Part shown: positions 26,859 through 36,726 of the stretch, in pieces
How the letters are laid out: each line of letters starts with the position of its first letter
Position numbering within the stretch: the stretch's first letter is position 1
NCBI GenBank assembly: GCA_963787195.1
Contig: CAWBCI010000045.1
Location: forward strand, 1-60,685
Reading direction: 5' to 3'
DNA: 60,685 nt
DNA from: CAWBCI01 sp963787195
Lineage (GTDB): Bacteria; Bacteroidota; Bacteroidia; Bacteroidales; JAGOPY01
Position numbers and translations under genes: made by a program
The notes under the pieces: model-generated
What the model saw: only the letters and a program-made list of their open reading frames with translations
What the model was told of the DNA's origin: nothing
Database searches by the model: none

Positions 26859-29800
26859 CTATTCCACCTTCACCCGAATCCCCTGCGAATGTGCGCTGAA
26901 TTCAGGCGCATACATGCATTGTATGGTGGAAATGCCGTTCGAAAAATCGCCCTTTTGCGATACCACCAGGGGATATTCGAATACATAGGTCCCTTTATTC
27001 AGGTAATTGAAGAAGAAGTTTACCGAGGCATCGCGGGTGGCTTCGTAATAACCAAGTCCACCCTGGTAGCGGTAGCCCGATAATACGTTTACCGGCTCGA
27101 AAGTCGCGCCGCGCATATCTTTCATGTGGACATATTCCATATCCCGGTCAACCCGGATCACGATACGAACTTTCACCTTGTCGCCTACCTTCAGTGCCGT
27201 GCTTTCAGTAATCTTATCCAACACCGGCCCCGCAGGTGTATTCTTCTCGAGATAGAGTTCTTTCTCGATGTTCAGCGGGGTTTTGGCAGCCGTGATCTTG
27301 TCGAGATCTTCGTAATACTGCCAGTAGACTGCTCCCCAGGCTATGCCCTTATCGCTCTTTGTAACCTTGATGTCCCCCATCTCAGGCTGTATTTCATTGC
27401 CTTTCCAGTTCACCTGGAAATAACCTGTGCCGGCTTCTATCTCCGTTCCTTCCATCTTCAGCGGATCTACTTTCTCATAACCCATGGTTACCTGCACAGG
27501 TACATCCGAGGCAAGCATGTCGGTGCCGTTCAGCAGCAGTGCATAGATTGCATCGGCGGTGGCCCGGGTGGTCTTCCAGTCCTGGGTCTGCTTCTGTTTC
27601 AGCAACCATATCTTCATTTTCTCCACCGAGGCCTGGTCACCGGCTACTTCCGAGAAAGCTTCCATCATCATCGACTGGGTTTCCACAGGCGACTGGAACC
27701 AGAAATAGCCTGCATCATTCCTCCAGTACATCCCCATTTCATCGGAATACAAAGCATGTTCTTCCAGGGATTTGATGATTTCCCCGGCAGTGGCCAGGTT
27801 CCCGCCACGATTGAGTGCCACGGCTATCATACCCTGCAGGTAATTGTTCTGCTGCAGCCAGTATTTGTCCGCCTGGCCGGTGAAATAATCTATCGCAGCG
27901 GTACAGGCTTTGTTCGGCTCGATTTTTCCTACAAAGAAACTACGGGCATAGAGGTACTGGATCTGTATCTGGGAAAGGTGGTTATCATCCTTCTTATCCT
28001 TGTCATATTGCAGTATCCGGTCATAATCGTCTTTCAGTTCCATATCCATAAATGAAACCGCCTTGCGGACCATCTCCAGGACAGAGGGCTGCTCGCGTAG
28101 GTCAATAACGCCCATTTTCTGCAACCTGCCCATTCCTGCCACAATAAGCTGGGTAATATAAGTGCTTTCCTTCATCCCTTCGAACCAGGGCCAGCCGCCG
28201 CCCGGGCCCTGCTGTTTCTGAAGTTTGCGCATAGCCGCATCCATATCGTTCGACATCTTGTTCAGATCGAATAAAAGGCCTATCCTTTGTTTTCTTTCCG
28301 TTTCGTTCTGTGCCTGCAGTACCCAGGGCGTTTCTTCCAGCACCACGGCTTTAAACTCCTGGTTCTTTTCAAGGTTCGAAAGCAGGGCATCGGGCGTGAT
28401 GTTCTTCCAGGAATCAAATACCCTCTTGATCTTCGGGTTGGAATTGGCAATATAAGTCGCCAGGCTGTTGGCATAATAGCGGCTGAAGAGCTGTTCCGAA
28501 CATTCGTTGGGGTATTCCATCAGGTAGGGCAAGGCCTGCACTGCGTACCAGGCCGGGTTGGAAGTGAATTCCAGGGCCAGGTTATAATTGCTGAGAGTTT
28601 TCGATTTGCCTGAATTGAGCAGTTTTTCAAAGCGGAATTCCTTCGTGCCTATCCCGTTTATCCACAGTGGCAGGGATTCGGTCACCAGCATGCGGTTCGG
28701 AAGTACCGGAATGGGTTGCTCCTCCCCGTCGGTGAATTGGCCCGAACGGGCGCTAACCCGGCAGACGATGGCTTCAATTCCTGTTGGAATCTTTATCTGC
28801 CAGCTGAATGCCTGGCTTTTTCCCTTAGCAATATTGAATATTTTTTCTCCGGATGTATTCCCGAGTAAATCATCGATGGGCTTCATGGTGTAAGCATCAA
28901 AGAATTCGGCTTTCACCGTGCCGTCCATATCCTTATCCGACATGCTGACCACCTTGGCGCTGTAGTAGATCACATCCCCTTCCCTGAAGAAGCGGGGCGG
29001 GTTGGGCATCACCATCAGGTCTTTCTGCGTGACCAGTTCTTTGGTAATCATACCGGTCATCAGGTCTTTGGTATAGGCCAGCCCCATCATCTTCCAGCGG
29101 GTCAGGGACTCGGGCACCTTGAATTTGATGATAACATCCCCGTTTTCATCGGTTTGAAGGGTTGGGAAGAAGAAAGCTGTTTCGTTAAAGTTGGTCCGGA
29201 TAGGAACTTCCCCTTGTTCAGTTGCTTTGGGGGGTTTTGGAGGAAGGGCCGGCCTTCCCTCTTTGTCAGCCAGTCTGTTATCCACTACATTTAGTTCACT
29301 TACTGCCTGAATTTGCTGCCCCGGTGCTGCCTGCATTTCCATGACATCCATATTCTTCATCATGACACCCCGGCTAAGTCTTCCTCCATAATAATAAAAA
29401 CCAAACCAGTTCAAGTGATCATAGGATTGAATTACAGGCGTAAAATCATGGGAAGATCTTTTCATCGCTACCCGTGTGTTCACAGTATTGAAAGCATTTA
29501 CCGCAGACCAGCCAGGCTCTGCAGCAGCCAGCTTCCAAAGATTGAAACTCCAGTCATGAGGCTTGAGGGCATCCAGGGATGCATCATACATGGATGCCAG
29601 CATTTCGGCGGCTACTTTGTCTCCATTCTTCGCGGCAATATGGATGCGCCATTCCTCCTCCTGTCCCGGTAAAAGCTTATCGCGGAAGGTTTCGAAACGG
29701 ATATTCAGTTCCTTGTTAGTATAAGGCACCTTGAAGAGCTGCTGGTGGGAATAGCTCCGGTTTCCCCTGATAAAAGCCAGGTTCACTGAGAAATCGCCCC

Positions 29801-32800
29801 TGTATTCTTCCTTTACCGGGATCTCAAATTTCTTTTGCTCATTGCTGAGTTTGACCCATTCACGACTTATCAATTCCCCCTTATTCATCACCTCATAAAG
29901 CATCATCACATTTTTTTCGGCTGAGCCGGCTAAAATATCAACTGTTTCACCAACTTCGGCCGTGGTCTTCGGGACCTCAAACCAATCGGGACCATTATCA
30001 GGTACTTTTTTATTTTCAGGAGAATATAAAATGAAATATTTCTTCACATCCACTTTCTGACCAAAAGCATCTTTAGTGGATATCTCCAGGCGATAAGTAC
30101 CCGGCTCCCAGCTATCCATTCCCGCAATGTTCAGCACCGTATCCTTCCCCGTGTCGAAATCTTGTTCAAGCTTGACAGAAGCCTGTGGCCAGGTTTCCGG
30201 ATCATCTTCATTATTATAAATATCATGCGGAAAATCTTTACGGAATTCAGCTTCGGTCATAACAAAAACATCGGGGCGGGCCCATTCCCTTTTGCGAAGA
30301 ACCTGTCCAGGGGATTGCAGGGCGACTATATTGATGGTCCCTTTTGCATTTACTCTTTGTCCGTTCAGATTGGTGGTAGTGAGGGTAAACTTGCTCTTGT
30401 CATTCCTGTCAAGCCTTTCCGGAATGTCCACATCAGCCAGCAAAGCCGTATAGCCAATACTTACGGTTTGTTCTGCTGAATGGGTTTCCCCGTTGATATC
30501 CGTTACATCGGCATAAACGGTATAATCAAAAAGAGGGTCATATTTTTTACTCGTAAGTTTATCCGGGATAGCCATGAAGGAGAGTTTGAATTTGCCTTCT
30601 GAATCCGTGCTGGTGACCCCATTGGTAATCTCCATTTGCGGACTGGAGGGGAAGAAAGTCCACCAGAACCTCCAGATCGGAAAACGGGCCGTCCGGACCA
30701 CACGGTATTTTACCTCAGCGTTGTCCACCGGGTTTCCGGCATAGGCTTTGGCAAAACCGCTTACTGATACCAATTCGCTCAGTTTATAATCGCCTTGCAG
30801 AGGATCTATTCCAACCTCAAATTTCGGGCGTTTGTATTCCTCCACTGAAAAGGTAGTGCTGCCTGTTCCGTTTTCAATATGCATCTGACCGGTAAGGGTC
30901 CCGGTCGGGGCGGTGAATGATCCGTTGAATGAACCATAATCATTGGTCACAAGGGGCAGCGATGAGATCTTCTGATTATTCACATCATAAAAACTCACCA
31001 CGCTATTGAAACCGGGTTTGATGGCATATTTATCGCCGGTCTTTTCCAGCATTATCCCTTTAAAATAAATAGTCTGGCCGGGACGGTATATAGAGCGGTC
31101 GGTGAAAAAATAAGTCACAATGCTGGTTTTCTCCTCTTTGCGGGGCGGACTCAGATAGAAATAATTTTCAGTGATGAACTGGTCATTTCCCTTTTTAAAT
31201 CCGAGGTAGAAAGATTTGGAACCGGCTGCCGGAGAAGGGATGTCGACATATCCCTCCTTATCACTGGTATATTTATCCAGTTTTTTAATGATGTAGGAAC
31301 GGGAATTATAGTCATAGTCGCGTCTGTATGACTGAACTTCCACTTTATCAATAGGGCTACCGGCCTCACGGTCAATGACATAAAGCCCGAGTGCCCCCTC
31401 CTCATTCTTTTTGGAAATAAAGCTGATATTGGTGACCCAGAAGGAAGTGAAGGCCACCGGTTTATTATCGGTGGAGAAATTCTTGTCGGTTCCGGCCAGG
31501 ATCACATAATACCCCAGGGGAAGGGCCGGCAGGCTGATCTGGGTGGAATGGTTCTGGAAGTCTCCCGTATCCGGAATGTCCCGGGTCCATTCCTTGAGGG
31601 GGCTAAAAGTCAGGTAGCGGGCCACTTTATCTTCATTCCGGCCGCTTTCACGTATTTCCTTGTCGGAGGCGGGGTCTATGGAAATGATCCGGAAATAGAC
31701 TTTGTCGATGTTTTTAAAGCTCAGGTAAGCCGGGATATTTTCTCCGGGGACATTGGCATAATAGGTAGTAAGGTCGAGGGAAACACTGGTGATTTGGGGT
31801 AAAAGGGTCCGGCAGTTTTTGGCCCCGGCGGAGCCGGGGTACAGTTTAATTGCGGCATTGGAGAGCTCGAGCGCTTTTTTCAGTGCCCAGCGGTGTTCGG
31901 GCGCATTATAGGGATCATACTGGGCACCCAGCTTCATATACTCCCTGGCTATTTTATAGGTAACCCCGGCTGAAGCCGGGGAGCTGGCAAAGCGCTTCTG
32001 AAGGTCGGTCAGACTGTTCAGGTAAAGACTGTCCTTGTCTTCAAAAACGGCATTGTTCCTGACGAATTCCAGCCTGTGCAGATCGGCATCTATGAATGCA
32101 TCCGGTTCTTTATCATCCTGGTGAAAAACCAGGAGGTCCCTGTAAATCTCCAGGGCATAGAATTTTAATGCAAAAGTATCTTTAGTCTGCATTTTCAGCT
32201 TTACAAATTCCGCAGCCGGGCCGATATAGGCGGGCTTGTCCAGTTCAAAGCTTTCGGCCGGCCGGATCAATCCGGCCTCGTCATTCATAAAATAATCGGC
32301 AGCACGATAAGCAAGGAAATCGTAAAGAGTTGGACGAAAAACTTCTGAACCGCTTGCTTTGACAAGTATAGGGTCGAAGCTGTCGATGGGGATCTTTTGC
32401 AGGCTCCCGGCATCCTGTAGCGAAGCCAGGTATCCCTTGATAATATGGTCGGTCAGTGTATTCACATCCCAGGTCTTGATGTCCTTGGGATCAGCTTCCG
32501 TAATAATGCTCCGGTCCAGCAGCTTGTAGCGGTTCGCGTCGTAGTATCTCTGGAAAAGTTCTGCCTGTATGGAGTTCAGGATCTGGCGGATGGGGCTTTT
32601 GGCAATGGCTATTTCCGAATCCAGCTGCATGAGGCTGCTTTCCATAAAATCCTCCTGGTAATCAGCCCTGAGTTTGATCTGGTAAAGGGCCGCTTTGAGG
32701 AACTGGGGGGCATTGTTTTCCTGCCAGGCTTCCTTATGAATGCGGTCTACTATGTCCAGGGCGGAACGGGGCAGGCCCTTGTTTTCCATGGACTGCACAT

Positions 32801-32900
32801 TCTTCCATTCTTCCGTGTAGTCTTTGTTCTGCCCTTGCAGGTTCTGGTTGGTGATAATCAGTGTAATCAAAATCAGGCTGTTAAAGATGTATTTACTCAT
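26859..32900 (-). CDS. giant alpha-2-macroglobulin family protein with thioester motif
   Basis: A 2013-aa secreted protein with an ordinary signal peptide (cleavage near LQGQ, no lipobox). Helical N-terminal repeats (about 30-370) are followed by stacked macroglobulin-type beta domains, including the MG2-like segment 'YFFTDRSIYRPGQTIYFKG'. The A2M core 'TRWKMMGLAYTKDL' comes next, then the thioester motif at Cys1467 (YPNECSEQLF: CxEQ, giving a Cys-Gln thioester) in an alpha/alpha-toroid region. Bacterial A2Ms trap proteases in the periplasm or at the outer membrane. The usual partner gene for penicillin-binding protein 1C is not beside it. It is monocistronic between a convergent gene and a repeat-rich spacer. 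Confidence 0.93.
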   Translation of the reverse strand: MSKYIFNSLILITLIITNQNLQGQNKDYTEEWKNVQSMENKGLPRSALDIVDRIHKEAWQENNAPQFLKAALYQIKLRADYQEDFMESSLMQLDSEIAIAKSPIRQILNSIQAELFQRYYDANRYKLLDRSIITEADPKDIKTWDVNTLTDHIIKGYLASLQDAGSLQKIPIDSFDPILVKASGSEVFRPTLYDFLAYRAADYFMNDEAGLIRPAESFELDKPAYIGPAAEFVKLKMQTKDTFALKFYALEIYRDLLVFHQDDKEPDAFIDADLHRLEFVRNNAVFEDKDSLYLNSLTDLQKRFASSPASAGVTYKIAREYMKLGAQYDPYNAPEHRWALKKALELSNAAIKLYPGSAGAKNCRTLLPQITSVSLDLTTYYANVPGENIPAYLSFKNIDKVYFRIISIDPASDKEIRESGRNEDKVARYLTFSPLKEWTRDIPDTGDFQNHSTQISLPALPLGYYVILAGTDKNFSTDNKPVAFTSFWVTNISFISKKNEEGALGLYVIDREAGSPIDKVEVQSYRRDYDYNSRSYIIKKLDKYTSDKEGYVDIPSPAAGSKSFYLGFKKGNDQFITENYFYLSPPRKEEKTSIVTYFFTDRSIYRPGQTIYFKGIMLEKTGDKYAIKPGFNSVVSFYDVNNQKISSLPLVTNDYGSFNGSFTAPTGTLTGQMHIENGTGSTTFSVEEYKRPKFEVGIDPLQGDYKLSELVSVSGFAKAYAGNPVDNAEVKYRVVRTARFPIWRFWWTFFPSSPQMEITNGVTSTDSEGKFKLSFMAIPDKLTSKKYDPLFDYTVYADVTDINGETHSAEQTVSIGYTALLADVDIPERLDRNDKSKFTLTTTNLNGQRVNAKGTINIVALQSPGQVLRKREWARPDVFVMTEAEFRKDFPHDIYNNEDDPETWPQASVKLEQDFDTGKDTVLNIAGMDSWEPGTYRLEISTKDAFGQKVDVKKYFILYSPENKKVPDNGPDWFEVPKTTAEVGETVDILAGSAEKNVMMLYEVMNKGELISREWVKLSNEQKKFEIPVKEEYRGDFSVNLAFIRGNRSYSHQQLFKVPYTNKELNIRFETFRDKLLPGQEEEWRIHIAAKNGDKVAAEMLASMYDASLDALKPHDWSFNLWKLAAAEPGWSAVNAFNTVNTRVAMKRSSHDFTPVIQSYDHLNWFGFYYYGGRLSRGVMMKNMDVMEMQAAPGQQIQAVSELNVVDNRLADKEGRPALPPKPPKATEQGEVPIRTNFNETAFFFPTLQTDENGDVIIKFKVPESLTRWKMMGLAYTKDLMTGMITKELVTQKDLMVMPNPPRFFREGDVIYYSAKVVSMSDKDMDGTVKAEFFDAYTMKPIDDLLGNTSGEKIFNIAKGKSQAFSWQIKIPTGIEAIVCRVSARSGQFTDGEEQPIPVLPNRMLVTESLPLWINGIGTKEFRFEKLLNSGKSKTLSNYNLALEFTSNPAWYAVQALPYLMEYPNECSEQLFSRYYANSLATYIANSNPKIKRVFDSWKNITPDALLSNLEKNQEFKAVVLEETPWVLQAQNETERKQRIGLLFDLNKMSNDMDAAMRKLQKQQGPGGGWPWFEGMKESTYITQLIVAGMGRLQKMGVIDLREQPSVLEMVRKAVSFMDMELKDDYDRILQYDKDKKDDNHLSQIQIQYLYARSFFVGKIEPNKACTAAIDYFTGQADKYWLQQNNYLQGMIAVALNRGGNLATAGEIIKSLEEHALYSDEMGMYWRNDAGYFWFQSPVETQSMMMEAFSEVAGDQASVEKMKIWLLKQKQTQDWKTTRATADAIYALLLNGTDMLASDVPVQVTMGYEKVDPLKMEGTEIEAGTGYFQVNWKGNEIQPEMGDIKVTKSDKGIAWGAVYWQYYEDLDKITAAKTPLNIEKELYLEKNTPAGPVLDKITESTALKVGDKVKVRIVIRVDRDMEYVHMKDMRGATFEPVNVLSGYRYQGGLGYYEATRDASVNFFFNYLNKGTYVFEYPLVVSQKGDFSNGISTIQCMYAPEFSAHSQGIRVKVE

Positions 32901-33307
32901 AGGGATGATTTTTCGGAAAAGGTATTGATTAATTGATTTCGGAAAATAATGACAAAAATTGTTCCATAAAGATAAGGATTCGTGAGAAGTGAGTCGTGAG
33001 AAGTGAGAAGAAAAAAAGCTTTGCCTGTATAAACAATATTAGTTAAAAGCACGCCCCTGAATTTTGATAAGCCCACAGCGGCTGCGGAAGCGGCATGATT
33101 GCACGATGGAGCGATTGAACGATATTCGATCTGCGAAGGAAATTCCAAATCTCAAAAAACAAATTCCATTTTCCAGTCTTTAGTCGTTAGTCGTCAGTCA
33201 AATTGAGGGAAGTGAATTCAATTCGTGTTAATTCGCCTTAAAATCTATAAAATGCTTAATTGCCCGCTGTGTCCATTCTGTCCCCTTTGCGCTTAAAAAA
33301 AGATAAA

Positions 33308-33670
33308 TTAACCCCGGAGAACCCGGAGGAGGCGCAGAGGACGGGGAGGGTAAGGAGCATTTTGCCATTCCCAGTAAGTGAAAAATTAGTTTTTTAAGAA
33401 TTACGGAAGATAAGCCGTCAATCAGTGTCCTTTTATCCCTCTGTTTTCTCTGGGTCTACTCCGCGCCCTCAGCGGTTAAAAAAAGGCAGGTTAACCCCGG
33501 AGAACCCGGAGGAGGCGCAGAGGACGGGGAGGGTAAGGAGCATTTTGCCATTCCCAGTAAGTGAAAATTTAGTTTCCTAAGAATTCCGGACGATAACCAT
33601 CAATCAGATCCTTTCATTCCTCTGTGTTCTCTGGGTCTACTCTGCTCCCTCTGTGGTTAAATGAAAGTCA
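33308..33670. repeat. 183-bp tandem repeat, two copies
   Basis: Unit 1 starts at 33308 and unit 2 at 33491, both with 'TTAACCCCGGAGAACCCGG'. The first ~75 bases are identical and the rest is mildly diverged. Each unit starts with 'GGAGGCGCAGAGGACGGGG' words and ends with near-complementary 'TCTCTGGGTCTACTC' and 'GCGGTTAAA' words, so each could fold into a long hairpin. Confidence 0.9.
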
Positions 33671-33700
33671 GCCCAGATTTCCGGCTTTTAATTTTCCCAT

Positions 33701-33863
33701 TCTCGTAGCCCCACTATAGTGGGGGCACGAGAATTTTTTAGCACCTCAATTTCAGCCCATTACAAAAACAAAGTAGAAACAAAAAAACCTTATTTTTTTC
33801 CTTCAACCTTAGTAGAAGAAAATCCCCCCGGAAAATCCAACCTTATTTACCTTATTACTAAGG
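33701..33863 (+). repeat. dispersed ~160-bp palindrome-headed element, copy 1
   Basis: It begins with an imperfect palindrome (CTCGTAGCCCCACTATAG and complement), then 'AATTTTTTAGC', 'CAATTTCAGCC', 'ATTACAAAAACAAA' and 'CCTTATTTACCTTATT'. It matches 35654-35815 almost throughout, and both copies have the same orientation on either side of the 34013 gene. Confidence 0.9.
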
Positions 33864-34012
33864 CAAACAGAGAATCTTAGCGTTCCCCGGTGCCCAAAGT
33901 GCCTGAATCGTTTTTTTTAAATAGATTCTAAATAGAACTTAGTAAATAAGATAATTTTAAAGCTGGCGTTATTCCTTTTTAGCCAGGTAATATTAACCAA
34001 TTTGTTTTCCCA

Positions 34013-35500
34013 ATGAAACCAATTCTGAAACTACAATTTTTCCTTGTTTTTCTGCTAACATCCCCGCTTATTCAAGCCCAGTACACATTTTCACGCCTCA
34101 TCAGCACACCGGAGGATGAAAGACTATTTGACGCCGCGGAGGATAATAATGGAAATTATTATTTAGTTGGCCGGAAAGTCAATTACGGCACATCGGATAT
34201 GTATGCTTATTTATTGGTTTTGAACCCTATGGGAGAGATAATTTATGAGAACAAATATACATTACCGGATTCTTTATCTTATTTTGGATCAGTTCATTAT
34301 ACAAACGACTCCCTGATAATTTTTGGCGCCAAAGGGGATGCGGCTAGCGATTTTCCAAATAAATTATGGGTTCTGATACTTAATTCGGAATTTGATATTA
34401 TTAAGAATGTGGACTATGATTTATCAGGGCATTATTTAGGAGATCTAAGATCTATAAAAAATTCACTTGGGAATTATGTTTTAACCTGTGTTGTTAATTA
34501 TCCCAATGAAGATCCCGATATTCTATTGTTTGAATTATCTCCGGATGGAGATAGCATAAGAAGCTCTCTCTTTCAACAACCGTATTTACAGCTTGCTTAT
34601 GATTTATTAGAAGAAAGTGATCATGGATATAAAATATTTACTGCCGGTGTATTTCCTGGCGCACCACAATCAATCGGTTTTATTGTTTATGTCGATTCAA
34701 TATTCAACTTTATCAAAATAGATTCCATTCCCTATGGTTTATTTTATAATAACGCAGCAAAATGCTTATCTGATTCGGTTTATATAGTAACTGGATATAA
34801 ACATTTAACAAATCCTATCAATACAGATATTGGCATAGAAATTTTAAATAATGAAGATGATTTTATTAAAGGCAACCATTTTGGAAAAGCATCTGATACA
34901 ACTGATTATGTCGGAGCAATTTCAAATTTGGATTTCATTTACGGTGATTCAATATATTTTGGTGGGACATCAAATGTACATCCGTTTGAACAGCCTTTCC
35001 AGCCTGAAGACTCCTGGTTGTTGCTCACAAACCTTGATTCAAACCTTAACCTGAACTGGGAACAATATTATGGCGGGGATGCATTTTATTATCTATGGGG
35101 ATTAAAAGCCACCCAGGATGGAGGTTGCCTGTTGTTAGCTACCCGTTATGATGAAAACACCCAGGATTACGAGCTGGACACATATATCCTTAAAGTGAAC
35201 TCCCAGGGCATTCTTACCTCCGTCAATGATCCGGATTTTCCGGTCACCCGGGGAATGCTCATCTACCCAAATCCTGCGACAGACAAAATTAGAATTAGCT
35301 CTCCCTGGCTTGAACAAGCCGGTCATAAGGATGTCCTTATCTTTAATAACCTGGGAAGTGAAGTAATGAATATGGGGTTTTCAACTTTGCAGGAATCCGT
35401 GGAGATTAATCTTTCCAATTTTCCTTCAGGATTATTTTTTATATCGGTTTATAAAGAAGGAAAACGAATGGCAACGGGGAAGGTGCTTGTGAATAGATAG
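34013..35500 (+). CDS. secreted T9SS cargo protein, propeller-like, function unknown
   Basis: A 495-aa protein with a signal peptide (MKPILKLQFFLVFLLTSPLIQAQ). The body holds beta-strand repeats of the type 'AAEDNNGNYYLVGRKV', 'LKATQDGGCLLLATRYDE' and 'DSWLLLTNLDSNLNLNWEQYYGGD', loosely like the 16-21 kb paralogues but without their regular DGDV loops. The last ~80 residues are a type A sorting domain ('LIYPNPATDKIRI...FPSGLFFISVY'). Start choice: only this ATG gives the signal peptide. The gene is flanked by direct copies of a ~160-bp element. Confidence 0.85.
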   Translation: MKPILKLQFFLVFLLTSPLIQAQYTFSRLISTPEDERLFDAAEDNNGNYYLVGRKVNYGTSDMYAYLLVLNPMGEIIYENKYTLPDSLSYFGSVHYTNDSLIIFGAKGDAASDFPNKLWVLILNSEFDIIKNVDYDLSGHYLGDLRSIKNSLGNYVLTCVVNYPNEDPDILLFELSPDGDSIRSSLFQQPYLQLAYDLLEESDHGYKIFTAGVFPGAPQSIGFIVYVDSIFNFIKIDSIPYGLFYNNAAKCLSDSVYIVTGYKHLTNPINTDIGIEILNNEDDFIKGNHFGKASDTTDYVGAISNLDFIYGDSIYFGGTSNVHPFEQPFQPEDSWLLLTNLDSNLNLNWEQYYGGDAFYYLWGLKATQDGGCLLLATRYDENTQDYELDTYILKVNSQGILTSVNDPDFPVTRGMLIYPNPATDKIRISSPWLEQAGHKDVLIFNNLGSEVMNMGFSTLQESVEINLSNFPSGLFFISVYKEGKRMATGKVLVNR

Positions 35501-35544
35501 CCGGTCTGATAGAGCAAGTAAACGGTGATCGGTGAACAGAAAAA

Positions 35545-35654
35545 CCTTTGTGATTTCTTGGTGCTTTAGTGTTTTTGTGGCTAAAATTGGTCAGAGCTGT
35601 GGGCCATAGTTCTTTTTAGCCACAGAGACTCCAAGGCTCCAGGGTTTCACAAAG
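35545..35654. repeat. imperfect inverted repeat (hairpin element)
   Basis: The left arm (35545-35586, ...TTTTTGTGGCTAAAA) and the right arm (35614-35654, TTTTAGCCACAGAGACTCC...) are imperfect reverse complements. It abuts copy 2 of the dispersed element. Confidence 0.6.
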
Positions 35655-35815
35655 TCGTGCCCCCACTATAGTGGGGGCACGAGAATTTTTTAGCCCCTCA
35701 ATTTCAGCCTATTACAAAAACAAATTCGAAACAAAAAAACCTTATTCTTTTTCCTTAAACCTTAGTAGCAGAATATCCCCCGGAAATCCCAAGCTTATTT
35801 ACCTTATTGCCAAGG
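35654..35815 (+). repeat. dispersed ~160-bp palindrome-headed element, copy 2
   Basis: It opens with the near-perfect palindrome GTCGTGCCCCCACTATAG and its complement, followed by the same ~120 bp as copy 1 with scattered differences. It lies 1.95 kb from copy 1 in the same orientation. Confidence 0.9.
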
Positions 35816-36173
35816 GTGAAAATTACCAATAAGCCACATAAATTTCTCTTGCCTGTAAGACATTAACTATTGTAGAAAAGGAAGCCCCCGCACAAATCCT
35901 CTCCCCTCCCCTTGAAATAGATAGTTTAGAAATAATAAGATTCTTGTCGAGGTCGGAGGTGGGGAAGAAATGCCCTTTCATTTTTATTTTGACCTCAAAG
36001 TAAATTTAATTAAATTTGAAAAGAGGGATGAATTATAATCAAACCAGGAATTCTATACTACGCATGTCCTATTACAAATCTGATTTTAATTTAAAGTAGG
36101 ATGAACTGAATGTGTCGCCCCATGTGTATTTATTTCAATAATTTTTTTGAAAATAATATATAAAGAAGATGAT

Positions 36174-36716
36174 ATGAAGAAGGAAAAAAATCCTGATCCT
36201 GCAAATACTGAAGGCAATATGCTGTCAAGACGCCGTTTTTTCAGATATGCCACAGCCGGATTGACAAGCCTCGGAACCCTGATCATCGGTGTGCCATTCA
36301 TCACTACATTGATAGGATCTGTTAAAAAAGGCGGAGCAAGTGCCTTCGTACCCATTTCCGATGTGAATTTGTTGAGCCGGGGAGTTCCCAAAAAGGTCAT
36401 TTTTTCGGAATGGGCCAAAGATGCATTTATTTTGGAGTCGAAAAACCGGGATGCCTGGGTCGTCAAAAATTCAGCGGAAGATATCACTGTGTTCTCCCCG
36501 ATTTGTCCACACCTGGGTTGCAGCTATAACTGGCAGCAGGGGGACCAGCATTTTGTCTGCCCCTGCCACGGGAGCGTCTTTGACAAGGATGGAAAAGTCA
36601 TCTCAGGTCCCGCACCGCGCGGACTGGATACGCTCCCGGACAAAGTCGAAAACGGCAAATTGTACGTTGAGTGGGAACGGTTTGAAGTAGGAATACCAGA
36701 GAAAAAAATAATTTAA
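36174..36716 (+). CDS. qcrA: Rieske iron-sulfur protein of a menaquinol:cytochrome c reductase
   Basis: A 180-aa protein. I start it at MKKEKNPDP (36174) rather than the upstream Met, because the extra nine residues look non-coding. The twin-arginine motif SRRRFFRYA precedes a membrane anchor ('LTSLGTLIIGVPFITTLIG'). The Rieske cluster ligands are Cys111-x-His113 and Cys129-x-x-His132 (CPHLGC and CPCHG), with Cys116/Cys131 as the expected disulfide. It passes electrons from the quinol site to cytochrome c. It lies 10 bp before the cytochrome b gene, a two-gene operon. Confidence 0.93.
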   Translation: MKKEKNPDPANTEGNMLSRRRFFRYATAGLTSLGTLIIGVPFITTLIGSVKKGGASAFVPISDVNLLSRGVPKKVIFSEWAKDAFILESKNRDAWVVKNSAEDITVFSPICPHLGCSYNWQQGDQHFVCPCHGSVFDKDGKVISGPAPRGLDTLPDKVENGKLYVEWERFEVGIPEKKII

Positions 36717-36726
36717 AACGCCAAAA

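Larger units (their letters stand above)
32901..34012. other. 1.1-kb gene-free spacer made largely of repeats
   Basis: No coding frame is supported. It contains a short heptamer stretch (about 33177-33200), two tandem 183-bp units (33308-33670), and a copy of the dispersed palindrome-headed element (33701-33863). The last ~150 bp are AT-rich and must hold the promoter of the 34013 gene, though I see no good TAnnTTTG box. Confidence 0.65.
35501..36173. other. 673-bp gene-free spacer
   Basis: It contains an inverted repeat (35545-35654) joined to copy 2 of the dispersed element (35654-35815). The remaining ~350 bp are AT-rich with no supported gene. The Rieske promoter should lie near the end, but I see no clear -7 box. 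Confidence 0.6.

Noticed and set aside
26889..32936. Open frames up to 309 codons opposite the alpha-2-macroglobulin gene
   Set aside because: The minus-strand gene is strongly conserved across its length; these plus-strand frames are by-products of its codon bias.
33701..35815. Direct repeats as ends of an insertion sequence
   Set aside because: The enclosed gene is a secreted cargo protein, no transposase or integrase frame is present, and no terminal inverted repeats of IS type are seen.
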